Assembly: GCA_964527215.1 (NCBI GenBank)
Contig: CAZGNZ010000015.1
Location: forward strand, 1-64,000
Origin: CAZGNZ01 sp964527215
GTDB lineage: Bacteria > Fidelibacterota > Marinisomatia > SCGC-AAA003-L08 > JACNLC01
Length of the DNA: 64,000 nucleotides
Direction of reading: 5' to 3'
Each line of letters begins with the position of its first letter. Position 1 is the stretch's first letter. The notes below the pieces were generated by a model. It did no database searches. It was given only the letters and a program-made list of their open reading frames with translations, and was not told where the DNA came from. Of the stretch, positions 45,574 through 55,876 are shown in pieces. The translations under genes were made by a program, and so were the position numbers.

Positions 45574-46776
45574 TCATCCCTGACGACGGCTTCTTAGATA
45601 GGCCGGGACCTCATAATCATCATCACCAAAAACATGGATCGGCTGCTGAACCAGTTCTTTGTTCTTGGCTGGTTCCAGCACTTTTTCCTCATGCTGTTTG
45701 CGTTTGTAGGTCGGCAGAGCATCTTTGTATTCATCATCCAGACTGCTGGCATATACATGAGGTTTCTCAAGTTCCAGCTCATTCAACCGGTTTTCCCGAT
45801 CAATTTCCAGAGGCTTTTCCTTGTTTATCCCCGTGGCGATCACGGTAACGCGGAATTCGTCCGACAGACTTTTATCTATCACGCAGCCCAGAATAATGTT
45901 TGCTTCATCTCCCGCTTCTTCATAAATAATATTTGATGCATCGCTGAGTTCGTGAATGGTCATATTTTCCGGACCGGTAATATTCACCAGAAGTCCGCTG
46001 GCGCCTTTGATGCAGACATCGTGAAGCAGCGGGGAATTGATGGCCTGCTGGGCAGCCAGAATGGCCCGTTCCTCGCCGTGGGCAATCCCGGTTCCCATAA
46101 TTGCATCACCCATGTTTTCCATCACCGTCCGGACATCCGCAAAGTCCAGATTGATCAGTCCGGGAACATTGATGAGGTCCGATATACCTCGGGTAGCCTG
46201 ATGGAGAATGCTGTCGGCAATTTTAAAGGATTCAATAACCGATGTCCCGGGTTCAGTGATATTCAGCAGCGTTTCGTTGGGAATTACCAGCGTGGTATCG
46301 CAGTATTTTTTCATTTCTTTGATACCGTCCGCTGCCCGCTTGATCCGTCTGGGACCTTCAAAAATAAACGGGCGTGTGATAACGCCAACTGTCAGCGCTC
46401 CGCAGTCCCGGGCGATTTTTGCCACCACCGGAGCCGCGCCCGTCCCGGTACCGCCGCCCATCCCGGCGGTAATAAACACCATGTCTGCCCCGCCGATCAG
46501 TTTGGAAACGGCATCTTTGCTTTCTTCCGCTGCCCGGCGTCCGACATCAGAGTCTGCGCCTGCACCCAGCCCTTTGGTCAATTCTTTTCCAATCTGCAGC
46601 GTGCACTGGGCATTGTTTGCATCCAGATCCTGCGCGTCGGTATTAATGGCCACAAATTCGACACCCGTAAGATTGTCTTCAATCATCCGATTCAGGGCAT
46701 TTCCTCCGGCACCCCCAATTCCAACAACCATTATTCTTGCTTTTTGATCTTTCAACTCATTCGGTTCAAATAACAT
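45574..46776 (-). CDS. ftsZ: Cell division GTPase FtsZ
   Basis: 400 residues. The GTP-binding signature GGGTGTG is at 107-113, with NTDAQDLD and the T7 loop NLDFADVRTVM. The C-terminal linker ends in a conserved tail DDDYEVPAYLRSRRQG, the docking site for FtsA and other partners. It polymerises into the division ring. Last gene of the dcw cluster, 48 bases after ftsA, with a terminator downstream. Confidence 0.97.
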   Translation of the reverse strand: MLFEPNELKDQKARIMVVGIGGAGGNALNRMIEDNLTGVEFVAINTDAQDLDANNAQCTLQIGKELTKGLGAGADSDVGRRAAEESKDAVSKLIGGADMVFITAGMGGGTGTGAAPVVAKIARDCGALTVGVITRPFIFEGPRRIKRAADGIKEMKKYCDTTLVIPNETLLNITEPGTSVIESFKIADSILHQATRGISDLINVPGLINLDFADVRTVMENMGDAIMGTGIAHGEERAILAAQQAINSPLLHDVCIKGASGLLVNITGPENMTIHELSDASNIIYEEAGDEANIILGCVIDKSLSDEFRVTVIATGINKEKPLEIDRENRLNELELEKPHVYASSLDDEYKDALPTYKRKQHEEKVLEPAKNKELVQQPIHVFGDDDYEVPAYLRSRRQG

Positions 46777-46824
46777 AATTAACCCCTCTCAGTATGTTAT
46801 GTTTTCTGGTCATAACCGTTCTTT

Positions 46825-48078
46825 TTAAAACCAGTTCTGAATGACTTTTTTAACTTTACTCAATACTTTATCCACATTCCTGCCTATTGGCCGTCCACGG
46901 TCCTCCGGATCTTCTATCCCGAAGCATATCAATCCGACCGCGGTGGCAAATCGAGGATCCTGCAGGCTTTCTTCCAGCCCGGTTCCGGGCAGAAGCGGCA
47001 GTCCGATTTTCACAGGCATGTGGAAAATTTCCTGTGCCAGGTCCCCCACATTCAACAGCTTGGCTCCACCGCCAGTCAGCACAATCCCGAAGTTCAGATC
47101 TTTGGGATGATCACTTTTCCGGATTTCTGCCGCTGCGAAATGCAGTATTTCCTTCATCCTGGGTTCAATATATCCTGCCAACTCTTTGGGTGACAGTTTT
47201 GAGGATTTCCTTCCGGCAGTTCCCGGAACCGTGATAGTGGGATCCGCAGATGCCAGTGCTTCTTTGGCAACGCCGCATTTCACTTTCAGCTTCTCTGCCT
47301 GCTCCAAGGTCGTCTGAACTCCGTGGGCGATGTCGGACGTAATGGCATCTCCGCCATAGGGAATTACACCCGTATGGTACACTCCGCCATCATGATACAC
47401 GATTACGTCCGTCGTTCCACCGCCGATATCCAGAATGGCAACCCCTTGTTTTCTCTCGTTGGGAATACTGACTCCCAAACTTGAAGCCAGAGGCTGCACC
47501 ACAAATTTCTGCACTTCAATTCCGGCTTTTTCACAGCAGTTTCTCAGGTTTTTCTCCGCATTGATCACAGAGGTTACCAGATGCACGCGCGCTTCCAGGC
47601 GATGCCCGGTCATTCCTTCCGGATCCTTGATGCCGGAATAGTCATCCACTTTGAATTCCTGCGGCAGCACATGGAGTATTCTGCGTTCAAGCGGCAGTGT
47701 GATGGATTTTGCATGATCAAGAACCCGCTGCCGGTCCGCCGCAGTGATTTCCTGATCAGACGGAAACTGACTGCCTGATTTTGTAACCGTGATAACACCG
47801 TGATTATTCAAACCCTTGATCTGCTCGCCTGAAATCCCCACATATGCTTCAGTGATGCGGATGCCGGCCTGGTTTTCGGCCTCTTCCACCGCCGTGTTAA
47901 CAGCTGTCACCGTATCATTAATATTGATTACCACGCCCTTTTTCATTCCCCTGGATGCAGTGCGGCCGATCCCTAAAATTTCCAGGGGCTGACCTTCGGC
48001 CCAGGCCGCAATCAGAACGCAGATTTTCGTGGCGCCGATGTCAACGGCTGCAATGATTTTCTGATGCTCATCCTTCAT
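46825..48078 (-). CDS. ftsA: Cell division protein FtsA
   Basis: 417 residues of the actin/HSP70 ATPase fold: AVDIGATKICVLIA phosphate-binding loop, GGGTTDVIVY, and GIVLTGGGAKLLNV. The C-terminal KVKKVIQNWF is an amphipathic membrane-targeting helix. It tethers FtsZ to the membrane. Starts ten bases after ftsQ. Confidence 0.96.
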   Translation of the reverse strand: MKDEHQKIIAAVDIGATKICVLIAAWAEGQPLEILGIGRTASRGMKKGVVININDTVTAVNTAVEEAENQAGIRITEAYVGISGEQIKGLNNHGVITVTKSGSQFPSDQEITAADRQRVLDHAKSITLPLERRILHVLPQEFKVDDYSGIKDPEGMTGHRLEARVHLVTSVINAEKNLRNCCEKAGIEVQKFVVQPLASSLGVSIPNERKQGVAILDIGGGTTDVIVYHDGGVYHTGVIPYGGDAITSDIAHGVQTTLEQAEKLKVKCGVAKEALASADPTITVPGTAGRKSSKLSPKELAGYIEPRMKEILHFAAAEIRKSDHPKDLNFGIVLTGGGAKLLNVGDLAQEIFHMPVKIGLPLLPGTGLEESLQDPRFATAVGLICFGIEDPEDRGRPIGRNVDKVLSKVKKVIQNWF

Positions 48079-48088
48079 GAGATCTGAC

Positions 48089-48874
48089 TCATCTTTTTTC
48101 CCTTACAACAACTTGTCCGCGAACTCTCAGATCAATGGTTGCATAATCCGACAGAGTGCGGATTCCCCGGACAGTATTTTCAAATGTTTCCAGTATCTGC
48201 AGCTGACGCTGATAGCGGTCCCGGCTCAAAAACAGTTTTGTGTTTCCGGGATCCAGAATCAGTGCCAGTGTATCTGCATTCAAACTGACCTCTGTCAATT
48301 GTCTGAAATATTCCGGATAATCCTTCTGAAGCGTTCTCAGGAAACTTCCTGCACGGCACACTTCCTGAACACCCGGATTTGCGATCAGTCTTTCAGTGCT
48401 GAACTCCTCAAATGCACCTCTCACCAGCGGCAGTGAATAATGTGAGCGGACTCCGTCAATCACATGCAGCAGGGTGTCTGACGCATCCAGCACCACCCTT
48501 CCGTCTTCGCATTTCAGATACGCCAGCGGAGCCCGTTCCTGAATTTCAACCACCAGGGTTGAGGGAAAAGTCCGGCTGACCCGCGCCGACCGGACATATT
48601 CCAGCGCGCTCAGATTGGCCTGAAGCTGAGAGATGTTCACCGAAAACAGGGTATGATCCAATGCATTGTCAAGTACATCGTGAATGGCATCCGAAGTCAG
48701 AAAATTTCCGCCCCGGACTTCGGCCTTTTCAAACTGAAACATGGAAGTGTGGGCAGCATACCTGAACGCCCCCAGCATAAAGGCCGTAAGGAGTCCGCCA
48801 ATCACTGTCCAGAACAGCAGATTCGCCAATGCGGTTCTGAACCATTGGATCAGATCTTTGAAATGTTTTTTCAT
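48089..48874 (-). CDS. ftsQ: Cell division protein FtsQ/DivIB
   Basis: 261 residues from the ATG overlapping the murB stop by one base (TGATG); an in-frame TTG three bases earlier is possible. A single membrane segment lies at about 17-37, then a POTRA domain (FQFEKAEVRGGNFLT) and the FtsQ/DivIB beta domain with LVVEIQERAPLAYLK. It bridges early and late divisome proteins in the periplasm. Confidence 0.9.
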   Translation of the reverse strand: MKKHFKDLIQWFRTALANLLFWTVIGGLLTAFMLGAFRYAAHTSMFQFEKAEVRGGNFLTSDAIHDVLDNALDHTLFSVNISQLQANLSALEYVRSARVSRTFPSTLVVEIQERAPLAYLKCEDGRVVLDASDTLLHVIDGVRSHYSLPLVRGAFEEFSTERLIANPGVQEVCRAGSFLRTLQKDYPEYFRQLTEVSLNADTLALILDPGNTKLFLSRDRYQRQLQILETFENTVRGIRTLSDYATIDLRVRGQVVVREKR

Positions 48875-49785
48875 CAATCAAATCCCAGTAGTTTGACTTC
48901 CAGTTCAAGATTCACGTGAAACTGGCGGGCGATTTCATTTCTGACCCGGTTTATCAGTGCCATGATGTCTGAGGCCGTTGCTGAGCCGGTGTTGACAATA
49001 AAATTGGCATGTTTCCGGGATACTTCAGCGCCCCCCACTTTCAGGCCCTTCAAGCCTGCTTTCTCAATCAGAAAACCCGCTGCAAGATGCACATCAGGAT
49101 TTTTAAACACGGACCCTGCCGACCGCATATTCAACGGCTGGGACTCTCTGCGTTTTCGCGATGTGGTCCGGCTGCTCTGCTTTAATCGCGACGGATCATC
49201 AGCGGGGCATTTGAATACGGCTGCCACGATTATCTCATCCGCAGGAATGGTGGTTGATCGATAGGAAAACTGGACTTCGTTCGAAAGATACCGATGTTCA
49301 ACTCCCGCTTTATCCAAGGTGTTTACGGAATAAAGATACCTGGATATTTCACAGCCGAATGCACCGGCATTCATGGCCAGTGCGCCGCCCACCGTGCCCG
49401 GTACACCGTTCAGATTTTCAAACCCTGCTGCCCCTGCCAGTACCGCCTCCTTCACCAGGGTTCCCAGCATGACACCGCTTTCCGCGGTAATTGTAAGATC
49501 ATCATCAATCCGCATATTCTTGAATGATCCCCTGAGACTGACGACAACACCGTCAAAGCCCCGGTCGCTGACAAGCAGGTTTGATCCCGATCCGGCGTAA
49601 AACAGTGATATCCCGCGTTCGGCGGTTTTTTCAAGCAGAAATTTCAGACTGTCCAGGTCTTCGGGCACTGCAAATGCGGAAACCGGTCCGCCCACGCCGA
49701 ATGTGGTATGCCGCCCCATGGGTTCATCAGGGAGTACTGACAAATTTTCATGGGACAAAATCAACTCCAGGAATGACTTATCCAT
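48874..49785 (-). CDS. murB: UDP-N-acetylenolpyruvoylglucosamine reductase
   Basis: 303 residues. NADPH- and FAD-dependent reduction of UDP-GlcNAc-enolpyruvate to UDP-MurNAc. Motifs: HTTFGVGGP, AGSGSNLLVSDRGFDG, GVPGTVGGALAMNAGAFG and AGSVFKNP with the catalytic Ser. The ATG at 49785 overlaps the murC stop by eight bases; a TTG six bases upstream is in frame. Confidence 0.95.
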   Translation of the reverse strand: MDKSFLELILSHENLSVLPDEPMGRHTTFGVGGPVSAFAVPEDLDSLKFLLEKTAERGISLFYAGSGSNLLVSDRGFDGVVVSLRGSFKNMRIDDDLTITAESGVMLGTLVKEAVLAGAAGFENLNGVPGTVGGALAMNAGAFGCEISRYLYSVNTLDKAGVEHRYLSNEVQFSYRSTTIPADEIIVAAVFKCPADDPSRLKQSSRTTSRKRRESQPLNMRSAGSVFKNPDVHLAAGFLIEKAGLKGLKVGGAEVSRKHANFIVNTGSATASDIMALINRVRNEIARQFHVNLELEVKLLGFD

Positions 49786-51157
49786 TTTCAAGAAGCCGTC
49801 TTATTTCTTTCATCTGCCTCCATATGTCACCGGCACCCATGGTTATCACCAAATCTCCGGGTCTTGCCGTTTCCGCCACTCTTTCCGGCAGTTTGGATTT
49901 ATCAGGTTCGAATATAATCTGTTTATGTCCAAATTCACGGGCATCGCTGCAGATCATTTCACCGCTGATCCCCGGAATCGGTTCTTCCCGGGCCGGATAG
50001 ATTTCCGTTCCGATCAATACATCCGAAAACATGAATGCCTGTGCAAAATCCTGATGAAAGTCCCGCGTACGGGAGTAAAGGTGTGGCTGGAACACGGCGA
50101 TGATGCGCCGGTCCCAGCCAGTTCGTGCGGCCTGTAAAGTTGCCTTTACCTCGGACGGGTGATGGGCATAATCGTCCACCAGCATGATATCCTGGGGGGT
50201 AATGGAATGGATATCAAATCGTCGCCGCACCCCGGAGTATCGCATTAAACCAGTTTTTATCTGTTCCATATCCACATCCAGTTCCAGCGCAAGGCTGACG
50301 GCCGCGAGGGCATTCCGGACATTAAACGCACCGGGGACATTCAGTGACAGCCGGCTTACGCGCTCCCGCTGGACAATCAGATCGAACTCCGTACTCATCT
50401 CATTGTATTCCATCTCGCGGGCCTGGATATCCGCCTGGTTGGAAAATCCATAAGTGATAACCGGGCGTTTGATACGGGGGAGAATCATCTGCACATTGGG
50501 ATGATCAATACACAATGCCACGCGCCCGTAAAACGGCACTCCGTTGGCAAACTGCGCAAATGCTGACTGCAGATCCTCCAGGTTTTCATAGCAGTCAAGA
50601 TGCTCAAGTTCAAGATTGGTTATGGCTGCCATAGTGGACTGCAGCGACAGGAACGTCCGGTCGTATTCATCCGCCTCCACCACAATAATATCACCGGACC
50701 CGGAAACCGCATTGGATGCCAGGCTGTTCACGATCCCCCCGATCACCAGCGTGGGATTCAGGTCTGCAGCTGTCAGTATGCTGCCCAGCATGGAAGATGT
50801 GGTGGTTTTCCCGTGGGTTCCGGCAACACCGATACTGACCGGTTTGAGTTTCAGGAGTTCGCCCAGCATTTCCGCACGCCGGATAACGGGTATTTTCCGG
50901 TTCAGGGCTTCCGTGATTTCCGGATTGTCCATATGAACCGCGGAGGAATACACCACGACATCACAGTCAGGCAGCTTGTCTGAATGATGACCCTCCCGAA
51001 TGGCCATTCCCATATTGGCAAGATAGGCCGTCCGTTCAGACAGCAGGCGGTCAGATCCAGTAATAACAAAACCAAGATTGTGCAGAAGCTCGGCCATGCC
51101 GCTCATGCCGATACCGCCAATTCCAATAAAGTGAATTCGATTTGTTTTTCCAAACAT
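49778..51157 (-). CDS. murC: UDP-N-acetylmuramate-L-alanine ligase
   Basis: 459 residues. ATP-dependent addition of L-Ala to UDP-MurNAc. Motifs: IGIGGIGMSGMAELL at the N-terminus, P-loop GVAGTHGKTTTSSML, EADEYDRTFL and VDDYAHHPSEV. Its ATG shares one base with the murG stop. Confidence 0.96.
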   Translation of the reverse strand: MFGKTNRIHFIGIGGIGMSGMAELLHNLGFVITGSDRLLSERTAYLANMGMAIREGHHSDKLPDCDVVVYSSAVHMDNPEITEALNRKIPVIRRAEMLGELLKLKPVSIGVAGTHGKTTTSSMLGSILTAADLNPTLVIGGIVNSLASNAVSGSGDIIVVEADEYDRTFLSLQSTMAAITNLELEHLDCYENLEDLQSAFAQFANGVPFYGRVALCIDHPNVQMILPRIKRPVITYGFSNQADIQAREMEYNEMSTEFDLIVQRERVSRLSLNVPGAFNVRNALAAVSLALELDVDMEQIKTGLMRYSGVRRRFDIHSITPQDIMLVDDYAHHPSEVKATLQAARTGWDRRIIAVFQPHLYSRTRDFHQDFAQAFMFSDVLIGTEIYPAREEPIPGISGEMICSDAREFGHKQIIFEPDKSKLPERVAETARPGDLVITMGAGDIWRQMKEIRRLLENG

Positions 51158-52248
51158 CAGACAAGCTCCAGAACAGCTTTTGCAATCTTTTCAGCGGCAT
51201 CCGGACGGGCCAGCTTCAGGGCATTTTGAGTCAGTGACCGGCGCAGGTTTTCATCATTCAGCAGTTCAATTGTTTTTTCTTCCAGCTTCCCCGTTTCAAG
51301 CTCGGCCTGACGGACCAAAACAGCCGCGCCCCGATCCGCCAGAGAACGGGCATTGACGGTCTGGTGATCCGCCGCGGCTCCCGGAAAGGGAACCAGAATC
51401 ATTGCCCTGCCGCACATCAGAAGTTCCGAGATGGCCACTGCCCCGGCCCGGGACACTACCACATCGGCCGCAGACAAAGCGGTTCCCATATCGTCTATAA
51501 ACTTGACCAATTGAACATTGGGCGGCAGCTCGATTTTCTGAAGTTCGCCGTAATCCCATTTTCCGCACTGCCAGATCACCTGAATTTCATTTTCAGCATA
51601 GAAATGGATTGTGTCTGCCATATGACGGTTCAGCGGCCGTGCTCCCTGACTGCCGCCGGTCAGCATGACCACGTTTTTGTCAGGATCAAGATTGAGCTGC
51701 CGGCAGGCCTGGTCCCGCTCAATCAGCTGAATACTGCTGCGAATGGGGTTGCCTGTTACCTGCCCATTCTTCTTCAAATAGCTGTTGGCCTCGCTGAATG
51801 CAAGGTAAATCTGATGGGCATACCTGGCCAGAAACCGTGTGGTCAGTCCCGGGACGGAATTCTGTTCCTGAATCACGGTTTTGATGCGGTGAAACAGGGC
51901 AGCCAGCATGGGTATTCCGGATGAATATCCGCCGGTTCCCACCACAACCTGCGGCTTGTAAGTCCGGACCAGCCTGTCGGCTTTCAGGTATGATTTCATA
52001 ATGCGCCACGGCAGCAGGAGATTGGTCAGCAGGGCATTCGGCTGAAATCCGCGCTGAAAACCCCTGATATCGAGGAGACAGGGAGTCTCTCCCATTTCAG
52101 GAAGCAGACGGGATTCTATTCCATAGGATGATCCCACATAACGTACTTCAGCTCCGTATTTTCGCAAAGCAGACCCAATAGCAACCGCCGGAAACAGATG
52201 CCCTCCGGTCCCTCCGCCCGCAATCAGGATTCTGGCTGGCTCAGCCAC
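51157..52248 (-). CDS. murG: Lipid II-forming GlcNAc transferase MurG
   Basis: 363 residues. Transfers GlcNAc to lipid I at the inner membrane. GGGTGGHLFPA marks the N-terminal donor loop, and GGSQGARPLN and PFPGAAADHQ follow. A GTG at 52248 has GGAG five bases upstream and overlaps the ftsW stop by eight bases; the upstream in-frame ATG at 52275 would give a nine-residue extension and a 35-base overlap. Confidence 0.94.
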   Translation of the reverse strand: MAEPARILIAGGGTGGHLFPAVAIGSALRKYGAEVRYVGSSYGIESRLLPEMGETPCLLDIRGFQRGFQPNALLTNLLLPWRIMKSYLKADRLVRTYKPQVVVGTGGYSSGIPMLAALFHRIKTVIQEQNSVPGLTTRFLARYAHQIYLAFSEANSYLKKNGQVTGNPIRSSIQLIERDQACRQLNLDPDKNVVMLTGGSQGARPLNRHMADTIHFYAENEIQVIWQCGKWDYGELQKIELPPNVQLVKFIDDMGTALSAADVVVSRAGAVAISELLMCGRAMILVPFPGAAADHQTVNARSLADRGAAVLVRQAELETGKLEEKTIELLNDENLRRSLTQNALKLARPDAAEKIAKAVLELV

Positions 52249-53368
52249 GCACACTCCAACGGCGGGTTGAATCATTTGCTGCTCTGGATATATTCAGCAG
52301 AATCCCCAGGGCAGCCAGAGTACAGATGATGTTGCTGCCGCCATAACTGATAAGCGGCATGGGCAGACCGGTGCTGGGCAGCAGACCGCTGACATACGCT
52401 ACATTTACAATAAAATACATCACAACACTGAGGGTGATTCCCAGTGCAAGGTAAAGTCCAAACATATCCGGTGCCTGCTTTGCAATCTGGATTCCACGGT
52501 AAAACAGCCATATGAAAACCACCATAATCACGGCCGTAAAAATGAATCCCAGTTCTTCTCCAATGACCGAGAAAATATAATCGTTGTGTGCCTCCGGCAG
52601 AAATCCCTGCTTCATGAAACTGTCACCGATTCCCTTCCCCAGCAGACCGCCGTTTCCCAGTGCTATTCTGGAAATATTGGCCTGGTAATTCACGCCGCCC
52701 GGATCCAGTTCGTCCATAAACATGGCCCTGATGCGATCCACCATATAGGAATTACGCATGATGAAGCCAATTGCCGCCGGTACTGCTCCTGCAGCAATCA
52801 AGGCGAGGTGCCAGATCCGCGCGCCGCCGATAAACAGCATCACCATGACAAACATGCCGGTCACCAGCGCCGTACTCATATCCGGCTGACGGGCGATAAG
52901 CAGGATAATCCCGCTGGTTACTACCAGAAAAGGAAGCAGTCCCGATTTAAAATTTTTCAGTTCAACCCCGACTTTTTCAATATATCGCGCGGTATAGACT
53001 ATCAGGGCCAGGCGGACAAAATCGGACACGGTGATCATTTTACGTCCTCCGGCGTAAATCAGCCACCGGGACGCACCGCCATCCGTGTTGAGCACAAATC
53101 CCAAAATCAGCATCAGAAAAGCCAAACCCACCAGAATCCCTGTCAGCGGTTTCAGATTTTTATATGGGAACAGACTGAAAAACAACATGCATGCCAATCC
53201 GATTCCAAGGAAAACCATATGTCTTTTCAGAAAATACATATTCCCGTGGTTCAGCTGAACGGCATACGGAGAACTGGCGCTGTACATAATGACCGATCCA
53301 AAAGCCACCAGAAACAGGATAATGGCAATCAGCTGCAAATCGTATTGCTCTGCCCAATGTTCATTCAT
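52241..53368 (-). CDS. ftsW: SEDS glycosyltransferase FtsW
   Basis: 375 residues with about ten membrane segments. SEDS motifs include RQPDMSTALV, GNGGLLGKGIGDS and LPMPLISYGGSN. It polymerises septal peptidoglycan together with the FtsI-like transpeptidase encoded upstream. Overlaps murD by eight bases (ATGAATGA). Confidence 0.95.
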   Translation of the reverse strand: MNEHWAEQYDLQLIAIILFLVAFGSVIMYSASSPYAVQLNHGNMYFLKRHMVFLGIGLACMLFFSLFPYKNLKPLTGILVGLAFLMLILGFVLNTDGGASRWLIYAGGRKMITVSDFVRLALIVYTARYIEKVGVELKNFKSGLLPFLVVTSGIILLIARQPDMSTALVTGMFVMVMLFIGGARIWHLALIAAGAVPAAIGFIMRNSYMVDRIRAMFMDELDPGGVNYQANISRIALGNGGLLGKGIGDSFMKQGFLPEAHNDYIFSVIGEELGFIFTAVIMVVFIWLFYRGIQIAKQAPDMFGLYLALGITLSVVMYFIVNVAYVSGLLPSTGLPMPLISYGGSNIICTLAALGILLNISRAANDSTRRWSVRG

Positions 53369-54776
53369 CTGCAGAACTCTGAATTTGTACTATTGCGCGA
53401 AACTCATCTCCGCGCTGTTCAAAATTGGAAAACTGGTCAAAGCTGGCGCAGCCGGGTGAAAGCAGCACAATCTGTCCCGGATCCGCCTGTCGGCAAACTA
53501 AACGGACGCATTCCCTGAAATCAGTGATCAGTGTCACGGGAATTCTGTCATTCAGCTGGTTTTTGATTGAATGCCCGGCCTGACCGTACGCAAAGACATG
53601 ATCCGCCCGGTTGATCAGTGCCGGCAGCAGTTCTGTAAAGTCACTATTCCCCTTGTCCTGCCCTCCCAAAATGACCAGCAGTCTGTCCTGAAAGCTGGTA
53701 ATACCGGCCAGTGCAGATGCAATATTGGTCGCTTTGGAATCATTGTAATACCTGACTCCGTGATGGACCTTCACCAGCTCCAGTCGATGGGGAATGGATT
53801 TGAAATTCCGGATGGGCTCCAGCATCTGCGCGGTGGAAATCCCCATCACATGAGCAACCGTCATCATTGCGATGATGTTTTTCTGATTGTGTTCGCCCTT
53901 CAGCGGTATTTCCTTCCATGTCATTGAGAAATCATCCACATTGCTGGACAGGCCGTCTGCATCGATTTTAAAACAGGGCCTGGCGTAAACTGAACTGGTA
54001 TAGGAAACCGCTCTCAGGTCATTCTGGAGACGGGATCTCAGGTCCGTGTTTCCATCGTCGTAAACCAGCCATCCTGTTTCCGGCAAGTTGTCTGCGATCT
54101 TCAGTTTTGAATCAATGTAGCTGTCATAATCAGAATATCGGTCCAGATGATCCGGCGATACATTAAGAATACAGGCCACTGACGGTGAGAAATGGACGAT
54201 GTCATCCAGTTGAAAACTGCTGACTTCCAAAACATGAATCCGGTTTTTCAGGGGATATTCCATTTCTTCTATAACATTTGCGGAAAATGGAGTCCCCGTA
54301 TTCCCGCCCAGCAGCGGATTGTATCCGGCATTGGCCACAATATCACGCAGCAGATGAACGGAGGTGGTTTTGCCGTTGGATCCGGTCACAGCCACCACAA
54401 GGGCTCTGGAAAACCAGAAGGCAAATTCCAGTTCACCGACAATTGGAATCCCGTATTGCTGCAGATTCTGAATCACAGGGGCATCCCCGGGTATTCCGGG
54501 ACTTTTAACAATCAGATCCGCCTTCCGGCAGGCGTCCGTGTGACCGCCGGTTTCAACGGTAAGTCGAAAAGATGCCGCAGTATTCCGTCCAATACTTTCC
54601 TGCCAGAGATCCAGATTCAATTTCAGGTCATGGGAATCTGAACTGTCACTGACCAGAACAGTACTGCCTGAACGAAGCGCCAGTTCCGCCGCCGCCAGAC
54701 CGCTGCGGGCAGCACCCAGAATGGTGATCCGGGTCTGTCTCCAATTTGTTTCTGATATGTTTTTCAGATCAATCAT
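53361..54776 (-). CDS. murD: UDP-MurNAc-L-Ala-D-Glu ligase MurD
   Basis: 471 residues. Adds D-Glu to UDP-MurNAc-L-Ala. P-loop AVTGSNGKTTSVHLL, NVSPDHLDRY, YNDSKATN and LSPGCASFDQF are MurD hallmarks. Overlaps the mraY stop by four bases. Confidence 0.95.
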   Translation of the reverse strand: MIDLKNISETNWRQTRITILGAARSGLAAAELALRSGSTVLVSDSSDSHDLKLNLDLWQESIGRNTAASFRLTVETGGHTDACRKADLIVKSPGIPGDAPVIQNLQQYGIPIVGELEFAFWFSRALVVAVTGSNGKTTSVHLLRDIVANAGYNPLLGGNTGTPFSANVIEEMEYPLKNRIHVLEVSSFQLDDIVHFSPSVACILNVSPDHLDRYSDYDSYIDSKLKIADNLPETGWLVYDDGNTDLRSRLQNDLRAVSYTSSVYARPCFKIDADGLSSNVDDFSMTWKEIPLKGEHNQKNIIAMMTVAHVMGISTAQMLEPIRNFKSIPHRLELVKVHHGVRYYNDSKATNIASALAGITSFQDRLLVILGGQDKGNSDFTELLPALINRADHVFAYGQAGHSIKNQLNDRIPVTLITDFRECVRLVCRQADPGQIVLLSPGCASFDQFSNFEQRGDEFRAIVQIQSSADE

Positions 54777-55876
54777 TGAATTTTGAATGTTGTCAATGTC
54801 AGCAGGGACAACAAAATGCCGATTATCCAGAACCGTATAACGACCTGACTCTCATGCCATCCGGACAGCTCAAAATGATGATGCAGCGGAGCCATTCTCA
54901 GCAGACGTTTTCCCTGACCGGATTTTTTCCGTGTGTATTTATAATAACTCACCTGAAGCATAACCGAGAGAGACTCTGCGACAAAAACCCCGCCGACCAG
55001 TATCAGGAGAATTTCCTTTTTCAGCAGGACCGCCAGGCATCCCAGCGCAGCACCCATTGCCAGAGCCCCGGTGTCGCCCATGAAAATTCGGGCCGGGTAG
55101 GCGTTGTACCATAAAAATCCGATACAGGCACCGGCCATTGCCAGTGCAATTACAAACAGCTCCCCGGTACCGGGCAGGTACAGAATATTCAGATAGTCAC
55201 TGAAATCGAATCGCCCCGTGGCATAGCTGACGGCACCGAAAGTGACCACTGCGATGGCCGTCAGTCCTGTCGCCAGACCGTCCAGTCCATCGGTAAGGTT
55301 TACGGCATTCGACGTCCCCGTAATCACCACCACCACAAGCGGAATATACAGCCACCCAACATCCAGTGTGCCGTTGGCGACAAACGGCAGTGAAATAGAC
55401 GTCCTCAACTGGGTGTTTTCAGGGTAGTAGTACAGCAGCAGCCCAATGAGGGTGCCCAGACAAATCTGTCCGATCATTTTATACCGGGCAATGAGACCTT
55501 TGGGATATTTCTTTATCACTTTCAGCCAGTCATCCAGATACCCGATCGCACCCATCCAGCCGGTTGCCAGAATCATGATCCAGGTGTACCGGTCGTCGAG
55601 CTTAGCCCAGAGCAGGGTTGGGATCAGTATCGCAGCCAGGACGATAATTCCGCCCATGGTGGGTGTCCCCTGTTTCGCATGATGAGACGGGGGTCCCGTC
55701 GTTCGAATCACTTCCCCGATCTGATATCTGGTGAGAACCTGAATCAGTTTTGGACCTAAAATAAATATTATCATCAACGCCGTTATTGCTGCTCCCACCG
55801 CTCTGAAGGAGATATATTTAAAGACATTGAATCCGAAAAAGAAATCCCGTAATGGAAATAATATATGATAAAACAT
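54773..55876 (-). CDS. mraY: Phospho-MurNAc-pentapeptide transferase MraY
   Basis: 367 residues with ten or so membrane segments. Makes lipid I from UDP-MurNAc-pentapeptide and undecaprenyl phosphate. Motifs: KQGTPTMGGI, NAVNLTDGLDGLA, FMGDTGALAMGAALG and PLHHHFEL. Its ATG shares one base with the murF stop. Confidence 0.96.
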   Translation of the reverse strand: MFYHILFPLRDFFFGFNVFKYISFRAVGAAITALMIIFILGPKLIQVLTRYQIGEVIRTTGPPSHHAKQGTPTMGGIIVLAAILIPTLLWAKLDDRYTWIMILATGWMGAIGYLDDWLKVIKKYPKGLIARYKMIGQICLGTLIGLLLYYYPENTQLRTSISLPFVANGTLDVGWLYIPLVVVVITGTSNAVNLTDGLDGLATGLTAIAVVTFGAVSYATGRFDFSDYLNILYLPGTGELFVIALAMAGACIGFLWYNAYPARIFMGDTGALAMGAALGCLAVLLKKEILLILVGGVFVAESLSVMLQVSYYKYTRKKSGQGKRLLRMAPLHHHFELSGWHESQVVIRFWIIGILLSLLTLTTFKIQ